From Desulfoferrobacter suflitae (GTDB lineage: Bacteria > Desulfobacterota > Syntrophobacteria > Syntrophobacterales > Syntrophobacteraceae): 64,000 bases of DNA. Below, piece by piece: positions 43,655-52,935 of the stretch. The first letter of the stretch is position 1, and each line of letters opens with the position of its first letter. The stretch lies in assembly GCF_022603395.1 (NCBI RefSeq), contig NZ_JAIBKA010000001.1, positions 186,001 through 250,000 of the forward strand, in the 5' to 3' direction. The translations under genes were made by a program, and so were the position numbers. Under the pieces are notes generated by a model. That model was not told the DNA's origin, searched no databases, and was given only the letters and a program-made list of their open reading frames with translations.

Positions 43655-44140
43655 TTATCGATTCCCTGCCCGCCGCTCGCGGAAAAATAGCCGCAACAAT
43701 TCGGCACATTCTGCGCCACGGACTCCATCGATCACTTCAATATAATGGTTGAACCCCGGCACACTTGTCAAGTCTACGACGCTTTTTGCTGCACCGGACT
43801 TCATGTCCGCAGCACCAAAAACCAGCTTCTCAACTCGTGCCTGGAGCATAGCACCGAGGCACATGGCGCAAGGTTCCAACGTCGCGTACACGGTCGTACC
43901 AGGAAGCCGATAATTTTTCAAAGCCGTGGCTGCTTGACGCAAAGCCAAAATTTCAGCATGCGCCGTCGGATCATGCGTGCTGATTGGTGCATTGCAGGCC
44001 TTCCCCAACACTGTCCCGGCAGCATCTATAATGATTGCCCCGACTGGCACTTCCTTGTGCAAATAGCCCTTTCGGGCCTCCAGCAAGGCCAGTCCCATGA
44101 AGTAGTCATGATCCAGTTTTGACTTGTTTGCGCTGTTCAT
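43655..44140 (-). CDS. tadA: tRNA-specific adenosine-34 deaminase
   Basis: A 161-residue zinc deaminase with HAEILALRQAA (zinc His and catalytic Glu) and LEPCAMCLGAML (zinc Cys pair). It converts A34 to inosine in tRNA-Arg. The start MNSANKSKLDHDYFM at 44140 is chosen; the frame extends 17 codons further upstream without homology. Two tRNA-Ser genes lie directly downstream. Confidence 0.96.
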   Translation of the reverse strand: MNSANKSKLDHDYFMGLALLEARKGYLHKEVPVGAIIIDAAGTVLGKACNAPISTHDPTAHAEILALRQAATALKNYRLPGTTVYATLEPCAMCLGAMLQARVEKLVFGAADMKSGAAKSVVDLTSVPGFNHYIEVIDGVRGAECAELLRLFFRERRAGNR

Positions 44141-44427
44141 GCTGCTGCCCGCATCAATCCTAATCCCGCATTTTGACAGACGGCACCGCACACCGCGGCA
44201 GTGTCACAACAGGTTGTCCTACCGTACCGATTGTTGAGGCTACAGCCTCAAGCCAAACCTGGACGAGCTTTGCTGGGCAAAACTATCACTGTCATGCCGG
44301 GGTTCGCCGCAACGACCGAAGAACACCCGGACTCAATTCTCTGGCACGATCCCAGCCGAAAGGACAGTCCAAATAACATAAATGAGTTGCAGAGAAAACT
44401 GTTTTTATTTTCTTGGCTTAGAGATTC

Positions 44428-44745
44428 ATGAATCTTATAATAAGCGAAGTAAGAAAGAAACCTAAAGGACGACGAGGAGCGACTGCGGTGGGTGATAACG
44501 AACAACAGATGCAATTTGTTCTGATTGGCGGCTTAAAGGTGTTCGCGCCGCAAAAGTGCATGACACAGCACTCCAAAAAGCACCCCTGCAACGACTGCCA
44601 TTTTTGCCAGTTTTGCAGCGATTCCCGCTGCCAGGCGTGTCGAACCAAAGGAAAACACAACAAGCCATGCTCAGATGAAATTTCAGACGCGTCCCGTCGA
44701 TCCTCCAGCAACCATGATTGTCACCTAGCGGAATGTTCAGACTAA
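44428..44745 (+). CDS. Cys-rich small protein
   Basis: The convincing part begins at the ATG at 44560: MTQHSKKHPCNDCHFCQFCSDSRCQACR, with seven Cys in CxxCxxCxxC-like spacing, suggesting zinc or Fe-S binding. The frame extends back to 44428, but the first 44 residues are less clear. Its stop overlaps the start codon of the L,D-transpeptidase gene (44733) by 13 nt, suggesting coupling. Confidence 0.58.
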   Translation: MNLIISEVRKKPKGRRGATAVGDNEQQMQFVLIGGLKVFAPQKCMTQHSKKHPCNDCHFCQFCSDSRCQACRTKGKHNKPCSDEISDASRRSSSNHDCHLAECSD

Positions 44746-44824
44746 TCCATCTTACCCATCGCAAACTTCGGATCTCTGTTTTGCAATTGAGCAAATGCCA
44801 GCGGTGGTGCTTGACAGTTTTGAT
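44733..44824 (+). pseudogene. 5' end of the L,D-transpeptidase gene, cut off by an insertion sequence
   Basis: ATG at 44733 opens a frame (MFRLIHLTHRKLRISVLQ, then LSKCQRWCLTVL) that ends in the insertion at 44824. Joining 44824 to 46887, which removes the insertion and one copy of the TTTGAT duplication, continues it in frame as LTVLILVFCISALPGLSFAAG, a complete basic-plus-hydrophobic signal or anchor. The restored gene has 603 residues. Confidence 0.8.
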
Positions 44825-44841
44825 CTTGACAGTCAAAAGTT
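44825..44841. repeat. IS left terminal inverted repeat
   Basis: CTTGACAGTCAAAAGTT, preceded by target duplication TTTGAT. It contains TTGACA, a possible -35 box reading into the element. Confidence 0.92.
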
Positions 44842-44938
44842 CTTCATAATACGTACTTGAATTGTCATGGCCAGGATAATTCTAAGTATACGCCATTACA
44901 GTATATTAATTTTGAATGCCAACCTTTTTGGCGGCAAC

Positions 44939-44968
44939 ATGGTACGTACATTTTTATTGACGTACCAT
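44939..44968. promoter_or_regulatory. Inverted repeat upstream of the IS genes
   Basis: ATGGTACGT (44939-44947) and ACGTACCAT (44960-44968), nine perfect pairs with a 12-nt spacer, 58 nt before the HARE-HTH start. This is a likely operator for self-control of the element by its DNA-binding protein. Confidence 0.45.
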
Positions 44969-45025
44969 CACTTCCATAATATCCTTCGGGGACGTAACCG
45001 TTCATCTTTTCCCTGGAGGTGCTTT

Positions 45026-45349
45026 ATGAAACGCAACGACGAGCTATTTTTAACGTATGAAAAGGAAGTTGCAGAATTCAAGCTTGGACTGATTCGACGC
45101 TTGGCGAAGGCCTCTCCTCCCGCCGAAAAAATGCGTCGTGGACGTACGTCCAACTTCGATATGGCCGAAAAAGTACTGACGAACGCGGGCAAGCCTTTGC
45201 ATGTCTCCGAAATCATTGCGGCCGTCGAAAAGGAATTTGGAGTGCAGTTGGATCGCGACTCCTTATCTTCAGCCATTGGCAAACAGATTCGAAAAGGCAA
45301 ACGTTTCGTTCGGGTAGCTCCCAATACGTTTGGATTGCGACAGAGATAG
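45026..45349 (+). CDS. HARE-HTH / winged-helix protein carried by the IS
   Basis: A 107-residue protein (MKRNDELFLTYEKEVAEFK ...) with a GGAGGT site before the ATG. The C-terminal 75 residues match the HARE-HTH pattern (FDMAEKVLTNAGKPLHVSEIIAAVEKEFGVQLDRDSLSSAI then FVRVAPNTFGL), a winged-helix fold found in chromatin, RNA polymerase delta and restriction proteins. It lies inside the terminal repeats, so it travels with the transposase and probably regulates or assists it. Confidence 0.85.
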   Translation: MKRNDELFLTYEKEVAEFKLGLIRRLAKASPPAEKMRRGRTSNFDMAEKVLTNAGKPLHVSEIIAAVEKEFGVQLDRDSLSSAIGKQIRKGKRFVRVAPNTFGLRQR

Positions 45350-45411
45350 CGGTACGTCACCGAAGCGGTGTTTCGCAAGTTCTGTCCGTTCAAATGTTGT
45401 AAGGGGGCCAT

Positions 45412-46854
45412 ATGATTGGACAGCTTAGTCTTTTGTTGATGGTGTTTCGTGAGGCTTTTCCCAGAGGCGCAACATTCGAGTGGTTCGTGGTGGCGATTTT
45501 CGGCTTTATCGTACGGCTCGACCACCACGGGGTATCGTCGAGTATTCGCTGGCTGCGCATCGTTCCCAACTCGTACGAAGCATTTCTGGCTTTCTTTCGA
45601 TCCGACGCGCTGAAGCTCGACAAAATCTTTACCCACTGGCTGAGTTTGGTTTCGCGACACTGTGCAACGCGCACTCGCGCCGGCGCGTTTGTGCTGATCG
45701 GCGATGGCATCAAGGTAGCCAAAGAGGCCGAATGCATGCCCGGCGTCAAGAAACTGCACCAGGAGTCCGAAAATTCCAGCAAGGCGCCATGGATTCTTGG
45801 TCATCATTTTGGCGTGCTTGGAATGCTGGCGGCCAACCAGGAGAAGGCCTTCTGTATTCCGTTGATCGCGGAGCTTCATGAGGGCGCCGAAGCGCTCCGG
45901 CAACTCCAGCAAAAGGACGTTACGCCCATAGCCACTGAGAAGCTTACCGTCGTTACCTTGATGGCCAATCTTGCCAGGACTGTGGCGACGAAATTGAAAG
46001 AGCCATGCGTCGCGGTGTTGGATGCTTACTTTGCAGTTGGTCCGGCCTTTGAAATCGCAAAAACATTGCGGAGCAACAAGGGGCAACGATTGCTCCATAT
46101 CATCACCCGCGCCAAGAACAACATCGTGGCCTGTGAGGAACAGCCGCAAACTTATAGCGGCCGAGGCCGTCCGCCAAAACACGGCAAGAGGATAAAGCTG
46201 AAAGCGCTTTTCTCTGCCCGCCCAGAGGAGTTCACGACCGTTAAGGTTTATACCTACGGTGAGACGAAGACCCTCGCAATCCTTTGCCTGGACCTTATAT
46301 GGAAACCGATCAAAGACAAGCTGCGGTTTGTGCTGGTGAAAGACGGTACAGCGAGATTCATATTGATCTGCTCCGATCTGACGATGGCACCGCAAGAGAT
46401 AGTCGAGCTTTACGCCAGCCGGTTCAAAATTGAGGTCACCTTCAAGATGGTCAAGCATATCATCGGGGGACTCTGGTATCATTTCTGGACCACGGCCTGG
46501 CGTGACCCTTTGGGCAAGTCACTTGCGGTGGAACAGTTGAAGGACATGGATGGCAGACGCAAAAAGCTGATCGCCAGCGCCATGAATGCGATTGAAGCGT
46601 TTGTGAACATTGCGCTGATCGCTACTGGACTGCTGCAGATAATTGCTCTGGAGCATGCCGCAAAGGTTCGTCATCTCCATCATTGGTGGATGCGTACCTA
46701 TCCTCCTGATGTCCCTTCGGAGGAAATGGTCAAGACTGTCATCCAGCATGAATTCTACCATAATTTCCGCAAATTCAAGCATACAGCGATATATCGAATA
46801 ATTCAGGCCAAGCGCCGTCACCAAACACCGGAGATAATGAAAATGGTGATTTGA
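45412..46854 (+). CDS. DDE transposase
   Basis: A 480-residue transposase with an RNase H-like core: first Asp in VLIGDGIKVAKEAE, second in CVAVLDAYFAVGP, and the Glu in YASRFKIEVTFKMVKHIIGG. A basic segment is present (SGRGRPPKHGKRIKLKALF). It resembles the IS4/IS701-like DDE group, but the exact IS family was not fixed. The ATG follows the HARE-HTH gene by 62 nt. Full-length and likely active. Confidence 0.92.
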   Translation: MIGQLSLLLMVFREAFPRGATFEWFVVAIFGFIVRLDHHGVSSSIRWLRIVPNSYEAFLAFFRSDALKLDKIFTHWLSLVSRHCATRTRAGAFVLIGDGIKVAKEAECMPGVKKLHQESENSSKAPWILGHHFGVLGMLAANQEKAFCIPLIAELHEGAEALRQLQQKDVTPIATEKLTVVTLMANLARTVATKLKEPCVAVLDAYFAVGPAFEIAKTLRSNKGQRLLHIITRAKNNIVACEEQPQTYSGRGRPPKHGKRIKLKALFSARPEEFTTVKVYTYGETKTLAILCLDLIWKPIKDKLRFVLVKDGTARFILICSDLTMAPQEIVELYASRFKIEVTFKMVKHIIGGLWYHFWTTAWRDPLGKSLAVEQLKDMDGRRKKLIASAMNAIEAFVNIALIATGLLQIIALEHAAKVRHLHHWWMRTYPPDVPSEEMVKTVIQHEFYHNFRKFKHTAIYRIIQAKRRHQTPEIMKMVI

Positions 46855-46863
46855 CCCGCTAAA

Positions 46864-46880
46864 AACTTTTGACTGTCAAG
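46864..46880. repeat. IS right terminal inverted repeat
   Basis: A perfect complement of the left repeat; target duplication TTTGAT follows directly at 46881-46886. Confidence 0.92.
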
Positions 46881-46881
46881 T

Positions 46882-48606
46882 TTGATCCTAGTTTTCTGTA
46901 TTTCTGCGCTACCCGGACTATCCTTTGCCGCAGGACAAGCAACAGGCTCCCCGAACATCGACAAGTCTGGTTTATGCACGAACAATTCTCCCCTGTGGCA
47001 CTATCATCTCTGGCATGAGTTGCATTCCGCCCCCATTGCTGCCCCAAAAAAAAGAGCCATTTTCTACTCGTACCAAGAACGCCGCTGGATGCCGTTGTTT
47101 TTTGATTCAGGCTTTTTTCTTTCGCATGACGCAACAGATCTCATCAAGAAACTGCAGCTCCTCCCGGATGATGGCATCGAACCGGCGCCCTATCATTTGC
47201 AGGAGCTCAAAGAAGCTGTGAAGGTTATTGAGAAGCTGCGTGCTCGCATCGAATGCTCCAGCCCTCACCGCCATGCCTGGCTCCAAGGAACCCACACCTT
47301 AGCGAATGGCTCAGCTGAGCAGTCTGGCCACCAATGCTCACCATTCCTTGCACCCACATTTGAGGAGCCCAAATTTGCACCTGCAATAGATCTTCAGGCG
47401 GAAGTCCGCGAGATTTTCAGCGTCGCCAGCAGGCTCGACATAAAACTGCTGGAATGCCTCATCCGCTATGCCAAAGAAATGAACCCGTTTTCGGGGACGG
47501 AAGTAGCGAAAGCGCTGTCCGGGAATATCACCGTCACCGAGCTGATCGAGCGCGTTGAGCCCGCATCACACAGCTATGCTGCCCTGCGCAAGGCTTTGAA
47601 AAAGTATCAACAGCTCTGTGCAGAACGCGGACCGAAGTCCATGCACTCAGCCAAATTGCAGATGGGATCACACGGATCCGACGTGAAAAGGCTCCAGCAA
47701 CGTCTGTCTGAAGAAGCATTTTATACCGGTCAACCCAGCAGTATCTTTGATAAATCGACCAGGGAAGCGGTTCAAAGTTTTCAACGTTCCCACCAACTCA
47801 ACCCGGATGGAGTCGTGGGGACGCAAACATTGGACAGACTCAACGAACCCTATGTGAAAAAACTCGAAATGGTCCAGTACAGTTTGCGGGCTCTTCGACA
47901 CAGCCAGACTCGTCGTTATGAGCGATTTATCAGAATCAATATCCCCGAATTTGTTCTGGAATATCATACTGATGGGGAAACGAAGGAGACCTATCGCATC
48001 ATTGTCGGCAAGGCGGTCGATGCGCAAGCCACACTGCGAGGAAAGAGTAGCCGGATCAATCAGACGCCAACTTTGGTGAGCGCCGTCAAGCAAGTGATAC
48101 TGAATCCAAGGTGGTATGTTCCGGATAGGATCCGCATGGAACTGAACGACAACCTGAAGTCCGATCCAAACTACCTGGTCCGAAACGGCTATGTAGCGAT
48201 GTCCAAATCGTACCCGTGGGGAGCACCCCGCCTTTTCCAACGTCCCGGGCCGAAAAACCCCCTGGGGCAGGTCAAGTTTGAATTTCCCAATCGCTACGGA
48301 GTGTATCTGCACGATACTCCCCAAAGACATCTTTTCGGATTGGCGCGGCGGGATTTTTCACACGGCTGCATCCGCGTGGACCGTGCTCTGGATTTTGCGC
48401 AATTGCTCCTGGTTGATGACGAAAACCCTGAATCGGCCGGAATAGAAGAATATCTTAAGAAAAATCGACAGTTTTTTATCACACTCAGGCACCCGGTTCC
48501 CCTCATCATTGAATACATCCCGGTATCCGCAAACGAGGAGGAAAAGCCTGTATTTTTAGGCGATCCTTATGGATTGCTGGCAGGCAATCGGGCAAATCGA
48601 TCCTGA
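46882..48606 (+). CDS. L,D-transpeptidase (YkuD domain), main part, interrupted at its 5' end
   Basis: The remaining 574 codons encode the end of a signal/anchor (FCISALPGLSFAAG), a helical region (about 20-240), a peptidoglycan-binding domain (LQMGSHGSDVKRLQQRLSEEAF ... FDKSTREAVQSFQRSHQLNPDGVVGTQTLDRLN) and a YkuD catalytic domain with ARRDFSHGCIRVDRALDFA (catalytic Cys and His). This is the YcbB/LdtD layout, which makes 3-3 crosslinks in peptidoglycan. The natural start lies beyond the insertion sequence. A TTG at 46882 could start a protein lacking the basic N-terminal signal region, so export would be poor. Confidence 0.88.
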   Translation: MILVFCISALPGLSFAAGQATGSPNIDKSGLCTNNSPLWHYHLWHELHSAPIAAPKKRAIFYSYQERRWMPLFFDSGFFLSHDATDLIKKLQLLPDDGIEPAPYHLQELKEAVKVIEKLRARIECSSPHRHAWLQGTHTLANGSAEQSGHQCSPFLAPTFEEPKFAPAIDLQAEVREIFSVASRLDIKLLECLIRYAKEMNPFSGTEVAKALSGNITVTELIERVEPASHSYAALRKALKKYQQLCAERGPKSMHSAKLQMGSHGSDVKRLQQRLSEEAFYTGQPSSIFDKSTREAVQSFQRSHQLNPDGVVGTQTLDRLNEPYVKKLEMVQYSLRALRHSQTRRYERFIRINIPEFVLEYHTDGETKETYRIIVGKAVDAQATLRGKSSRINQTPTLVSAVKQVILNPRWYVPDRIRMELNDNLKSDPNYLVRNGYVAMSKSYPWGAPRLFQRPGPKNPLGQVKFEFPNRYGVYLHDTPQRHLFGLARRDFSHGCIRVDRALDFAQLLLVDDENPESAGIEEYLKKNRQFFITLRHPVPLIIEYIPVSANEEEKPVFLGDPYGLLAGNRANRS

Positions 48607-48918
48607 AGTGTGCCGGCAAAACCCGAAATTGGCCCACTCAGAAAAAAACCACGCCGTCAACAATCCTCTTTGGCTGTCCATTTGCTCCCGCTGGGGAAAT
48701 CTCTCATTTGACCTGATAATTTCTTAAATTCACTTTACATTGAATAATATCAATGGAATCCAAATAGTTGTGGGATTCCTCCAGCTCAGGTTACACTATC
48801 CTGTGAAAAAAGGGTTTGACACCATGTGCTTTTTTTATTACCAGAAATCTATTCTGGGGGTTGCCCCGCATAGATTTGGAGGAGTCAAGGAGGTTACGAA
48901 CACAAACAGGAGGGCTTG
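48607..48918. other. Intergenic region before the LysM endopeptidase
   Basis: About 310 bp, AT-rich in the middle. A TTGACA at 48816-48821 lacks a good -10 box at 16-18 nt, so no promoter is called with confidence. No open frame is supported. Confidence 0.4.
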
Positions 48919-50565
48919 ATGGAGAGGTTCTACTCCAGCCTTAAGCTTAGAGGAACCTGGGTCTGCTTACTTGTTTTACTTACCCCTTTAGCCTTAATCA
49001 ACATCGCATATGCTCTCACCGCATCAATCGGTCGACCCTATCAGGGAAGGCTGAAAAACGGCATACCTTTTCCACGTGACTTTCGCGGCTATACCCTGCG
49101 GGATGCCGAATATACCTACACTACGCCCGAAGTGATTGGGGTCCTTCTGGATTCCGTTGAAGGGGTGCGCCAACAGTTCCCTGATTCCTGTGATCTTTAC
49201 ACGGGTGATTTCTCGCTGCCCGAGGGCGGGAACATGCGCAGCCATCGCTCGCATCAAAATGGTCGTGATGTCGATCTGGGCATGTACGCCAGGGGCAACC
49301 GTTACTTAAACCGATTTGTCCCCATGAACGAGGCCAACCTGGATGTGCCCAAGACGTGGCAACTGGTTGAGAATCTTCTGCAATCCCAAAAAATACAATA
49401 CATTTTTGTGGACAAGAAAATTCAGAGGCTCCTTTACGACTATGCTTTGAGCAGAGGCAAGAACGGCGCGTATCTGGATAAGCTGTTCGGAAACGGCAGA
49501 GGCTCAACGATTCGGCATCTGCGCGGGCATCAGGATCACATGCATGTGCGGTTTTTCACTCCCTGGTCGACCATGGCAGGCCAGCTCAAGGAACCGAACG
49601 GGCAGAAGAAGCAAGTCATCGAAATGGCTCAACAGGCGTTTCTGCCCAAGAAGGTTCATTATTACGTGAAAGGCAACGACTCAAGTTTGAGAGCCCTGGC
49701 TCAGAGCTTTGGGGTTTCGCCTAAGGATCTGTGCCGATGGAATCATCTGCGTGGAAATGACGTGCTCACTCCTGGCAGCTGTCTGGTTTTTTATAAGAGG
49801 GGTTTTGAAGTAGAACCCGTGCATCTGGCGCAGACGATGCAACCGAATCTGGCACTGGAGAGTGTTCCCATCCAGCTGGCCTCACTCTCCCCCACCAGTC
49901 TGCGCGATCTTTCTCCCAAACCGGTCCGCAAAGCTCGCAACAAAACCAAGTCCTTTCGAACTGTTACCTACAAGGTGAAAAAAGGGGACACACTGGGAAA
50001 AATTGCCAAGATAAACGGGATTTCGCTGGATGATCTGTGCCGGCTGAACGGAATTAAGAAGAAGTCTACCATTAAATACGGGCAGACTCTCAAAGTAGGC
50101 AAGCGGGAAGTGATTGCACCAAGTTCTGAAAATCTTTCAGTAGCATCGAAAAGTAGCGACAAGAAGACCAGAATTGAAAAATCCTCCAGGCATTCTACCT
50201 ACAAAGTCAGATCCGGCGATACCCTTTGGCAAATAGCCACGCGCAATGGAATGGATGTTGCCACCTTGTGCCAACTCAACGGCTTTAAGAAAAACCAAGC
50301 AATTCGTCCCGGTCAGGAATTGAAGATAGTTGCCTCCGGTCGATCCAAACAGCCCGAAACCACGAGACAGTCACTCTCATCGTCTTCCCCGAAGAAATCA
50401 GCGGTTGGCAAGAAGGCGTTCAAGAAAACCCACACCATCAAATCGGGTGAAAGCCTGTGGGCTATTGCACAAAAATATGGGACAGACACTCAAACGATCT
50501 GCAAGCTCAACGGATTTTCCGCCAAAGCCAGCATTCAACCGGGTATGAAAATTAAGTTGCCATAG
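48919..50565 (+). CDS. M74-type murein endopeptidase with four LysM repeats
   Basis: A 548-residue exported protein with signal segment VCLLVLLTPLALINIAYA. The catalytic domain (about 35-220) has the MepA metal motifs SHRSHQNGRDVDLGMYA and LRGHQDHMHVRF. Four LysM repeats follow (VHYYVKGNDSSLRALAQS..., VTYKVKKGDTLGKIAK, STYKVRSGDTLWQIAT, KTHTIKSGESLWAIAQ), separated by Ser/Lys-rich linkers. It cleaves peptide crosslinks while bound to glycan. AGGAGG precedes the ATG at 48919. It follows the L,D-transpeptidase, so the two form a wall-remodelling pair. Confidence 0.92.
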   Translation: MERFYSSLKLRGTWVCLLVLLTPLALINIAYALTASIGRPYQGRLKNGIPFPRDFRGYTLRDAEYTYTTPEVIGVLLDSVEGVRQQFPDSCDLYTGDFSLPEGGNMRSHRSHQNGRDVDLGMYARGNRYLNRFVPMNEANLDVPKTWQLVENLLQSQKIQYIFVDKKIQRLLYDYALSRGKNGAYLDKLFGNGRGSTIRHLRGHQDHMHVRFFTPWSTMAGQLKEPNGQKKQVIEMAQQAFLPKKVHYYVKGNDSSLRALAQSFGVSPKDLCRWNHLRGNDVLTPGSCLVFYKRGFEVEPVHLAQTMQPNLALESVPIQLASLSPTSLRDLSPKPVRKARNKTKSFRTVTYKVKKGDTLGKIAKINGISLDDLCRLNGIKKKSTIKYGQTLKVGKREVIAPSSENLSVASKSSDKKTRIEKSSRHSTYKVRSGDTLWQIATRNGMDVATLCQLNGFKKNQAIRPGQELKIVASGRSKQPETTRQSLSSSSPKKSAVGKKAFKKTHTIKSGESLWAIAQKYGTDTQTICKLNGFSAKASIQPGMKIKLP

Positions 50566-50629
50566 GAGGCGGAAGGCTTTTTCGCCCTTCCCTTTCGCTT
50601 TGATCTTTGTTACATACTTTTGCTTGTTC

Positions 50630-50662
50630 AACGGGCACACTTTCTGTGCCCGTTTTTCTTTT
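50630..50662 (+). terminator. Rho-independent terminator
   Basis: A ten-pair stem AACGGGCACA / TGTGCCCGTT with a 5-nt loop and a T-rich tail. It ends the endopeptidase transcript before the EF-G gene. Confidence 0.92.
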
Positions 50663-50729
50663 TGGTAGACAAGTACGCCGATTTTACAAAATAAAACGAG
50701 GGTAAGAGACGGATAATAAAAGGAAAACC

Positions 50730-52814
50730 ATGCAAAACGACCTGGAAAAATTAAGAAATATCGGTATCAGTGCGCACATCGACTCGGGCAAAACGACGCT
50801 TACCGAACGGATGCTTTATTATACTCATCGCATCCATGCCATTCATGACGTGAAAGGCAAAGACGGGGTCGGCGCAACCATGGATTTCATGGATCTCGAA
50901 AAGGAACGGGGCATCACCATTCAGTCTGCCGCTACTTATTGCAACTGGAAAGACTATTCGATCAATATCATCGACACACCGGGCCACGTTGACTTTACCA
51001 TTGAAGTGGAACGAGCTCTTCGTGTTCTGGACGGCGCAATCTTAGTGCTTTGTGCGGTCGGAGGCGTGCAGTCTCAATCGGTCACGGTAGATCGTCAGAT
51101 GGTCCGCTATCAGGTACCCAGGATCGCCTTCATCAATAAGTGTGACCGGACAGGCGCCGATCCCTTCCGCGTGGTTCGCCAACTCCGTGAAAAACTGAAC
51201 CACAACGCCGTCTTCCTCCAGATCCCTCTGGGTATGGAATCTGATCACCAGGGTGTTATCGACCTGATCAGGATGAAAGCCATCTCTTTTACAGGTGAGC
51301 ACGGAGAACTCATCGTTGAAAGCGAAATTCCCGCGCAACACCTTGACTTGGCACAGAGCCAACGGGAAGAACTGCTCGATGCAGTGTCACTCTTCTCCGA
51401 TGAACTTACGGAAGCGATTCTGGAGGAACAAGTCACGGAAGAACTGGTGCATCAAGCCATTCGCCGCGGAACCTTGTCCCTGCAGCTCACACCGGTCCTG
51501 CTCGGCTCAGCCTACAAAAACAAGGGGGTCCAGGCACTGCTTGATGCCGTCGCAAATTACCTTCCCAGTCCCCTCGACGTATCGACAACGGCACTGGATT
51601 TGGAGCAGGAAGAAACTCAAGTGACGTTGAAGAATGCCACGGATCTCCCGTTGGTGATGCTGGCCTTCAAGTTGGAAGTGAGCCGTTACGGGCAGCTCAC
51701 CTACGTGCGAATCTATCAGGGCACCTTGCAGAAGGGCGCCAGCATAGTCAACGTACGTTCCGGCAAGAAATCCAAAGTGGGGCGAATCATTCGCATGCAT
51801 GCGGACCAAATGGAAGATATTGAGAGCGCTCACGTCGGAAACATCGTCGCACTGTTCGGTATTGACTGTGCTTCCGGAGACACGTTTACCGACGGCCGGG
51901 TGAATTACGCCATGTCTTCCATGCACGTTCCTGAACCGGTTATTTCGCTTGCCATCAAACCCAAGGACAACAAAGCTGAAATGCATATGAGCAAGGCGCT
52001 TGCCCGTTTTACCAAGGAAGATCCTACTTTCAGAACCTATCTCGACGAAGAAACCAATGAGACCATCATTTGCGGCATGGGCGAACTGCATTTGGATGTC
52101 TATGTGGAACGTATGCGCCGCGAATACCAGGCGGAGGTGACAACGGGCATGCCCAAAGTTGCCTATCGTGAAACGATCACGCGTCCTGCCGATTTTAACT
52201 ACACTCATAAAAAACAAACCGGTGGTTCGGGGCAGTTTGGGCGCGTAGCCGGCTTTTTGGAACCTAACCCGGGCAATGATTATGAGTTTGTCAACCAGAT
52301 TACGGGCGGTGCCATCCCTTCGGAATTCATTCCCTCCTGTGATAAGGGTTTTCAGGCATGTCTCAAAAAGGGATCTTTGGCGGGCTTTCCCATTGTAGGA
52401 GTCAAGGCCACCATCAATGACGGTGCCGCCCACTCCGTTGACTCTTCCGATCTGGCCTTTCAGCAGGCAGCAATTGGAGCCTTTCGCGAAGCCTACAGCA
52501 AGGCGCAGCCGGTATTGCTGGAACCCGTCATGCGGGTAGTGGTGGAAGCGCCTTCGGAATTTCAAGGGATGGTTCTCGGAACCCTGAACCAGCGGCGCGG
52601 CATCATTGTCAGTACTTCTGAAGACGGCTCCTTCACGAGCGTGGAATCGGAGGTGCCCCTGGCGGAAATGTTCGGCTACTCCACCGTCCTGCGTTCCGCA
52701 ACCCAGGGAAAAGCCGAGTTCACAATGGAGTTCGCGCGCTACAATACGGTGCCCAAAAACATTGCCGAGCAGGTCATCAAGGAACAGAAAGAAAAGGAAA
52801 ATCAGAAATCTTGA
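50730..52814 (+). CDS. fusA: Elongation factor G paralogue (EF-G1/spdEFG type)
   Basis: A 694-residue translational GTPase with all G motifs: [36 protein letters not shown] and a [10 protein letters not shown] segment. Domain IV ([29 protein letters not shown]) and domain V ([22 protein letters not shown]) are complete. It is not in a str operon. The [15 protein letters not shown] form is typical of the mitochondrial/spdEFG1-like branch, one of two EF-Gs in many deltaproteobacteria, where one does translocation and the other recycling. Confidence 0.94.
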   Translation: MQNDLEKLRNIGISAHIDSGKTTLTERMLYYTHRIHAIHDVKGKDGVGATMDFMDLEKERGITIQSAATYCNWKDYSINIIDTPGHVDFTIEVERALRVLDGAILVLCAVGGVQSQSVTVDRQMVRYQVPRIAFINKCDRTGADPFRVVRQLREKLNHNAVFLQIPLGMESDHQGVIDLIRMKAISFTGEHGELIVESEIPAQHLDLAQSQREELLDAVSLFSDELTEAILEEQVTEELVHQAIRRGTLSLQLTPVLLGSAYKNKGVQALLDAVANYLPSPLDVSTTALDLEQEETQVTLKNATDLPLVMLAFKLEVSRYGQLTYVRIYQGTLQKGASIVNVRSGKKSKVGRIIRMHADQMEDIESAHVGNIVALFGIDCASGDTFTDGRVNYAMSSMHVPEPVISLAIKPKDNKAEMHMSKALARFTKEDPTFRTYLDEETNETIICGMGELHLDVYVERMRREYQAEVTTGMPKVAYRETITRPADFNYTHKKQTGGSGQFGRVAGFLEPNPGNDYEFVNQITGGAIPSEFIPSCDKGFQACLKKGSLAGFPIVGVKATINDGAAHSVDSSDLAFQQAAIGAFREAYSKAQPVLLEPVMRVVVEAPSEFQGMVLGTLNQRRGIIVSTSEDGSFTSVESEVPLAEMFGYSTVLRSATQGKAEFTMEFARYNTVPKNIAEQVIKEQKEKENQKS

Positions 52815-52935
52815 GAAGATTGCATGGCGCTTTATGTGATTGACAAATTTTGTCCCCTTCGTGCCTAATGTTGTCCTTCCATACAATACATGCAACGTGC
52901 GCTTCTAATAATACATGAGCATCGGGAGGTTATTC

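Larger units (their letters stand above)
44825..46880 (+). mobile_element. 2,056-bp insertion sequence with HARE-HTH passenger gene
   Basis: Perfect 17-bp terminal inverted repeats (CTTGACAGTCAAAAGTT at 44825-44841 and its complement at 46864-46880), flanked by a 6-bp target duplication TTTGAT (44819-44824, 46881-46886). It contains a DDE-type transposase and, upstream, a small HARE-HTH protein. All boundary features are intact, so the insertion is recent. Confidence 0.93.

Noticed and set aside
44968-46482. Long minus-strand frame within the insertion sequence
   Set aside because: It is the complement of the transposase and HARE-HTH genes, both supported by motifs.
51507-52895. Long minus-strand frame opposite EF-G
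   Set aside because: It is the antisense shadow of a highly conserved gene.
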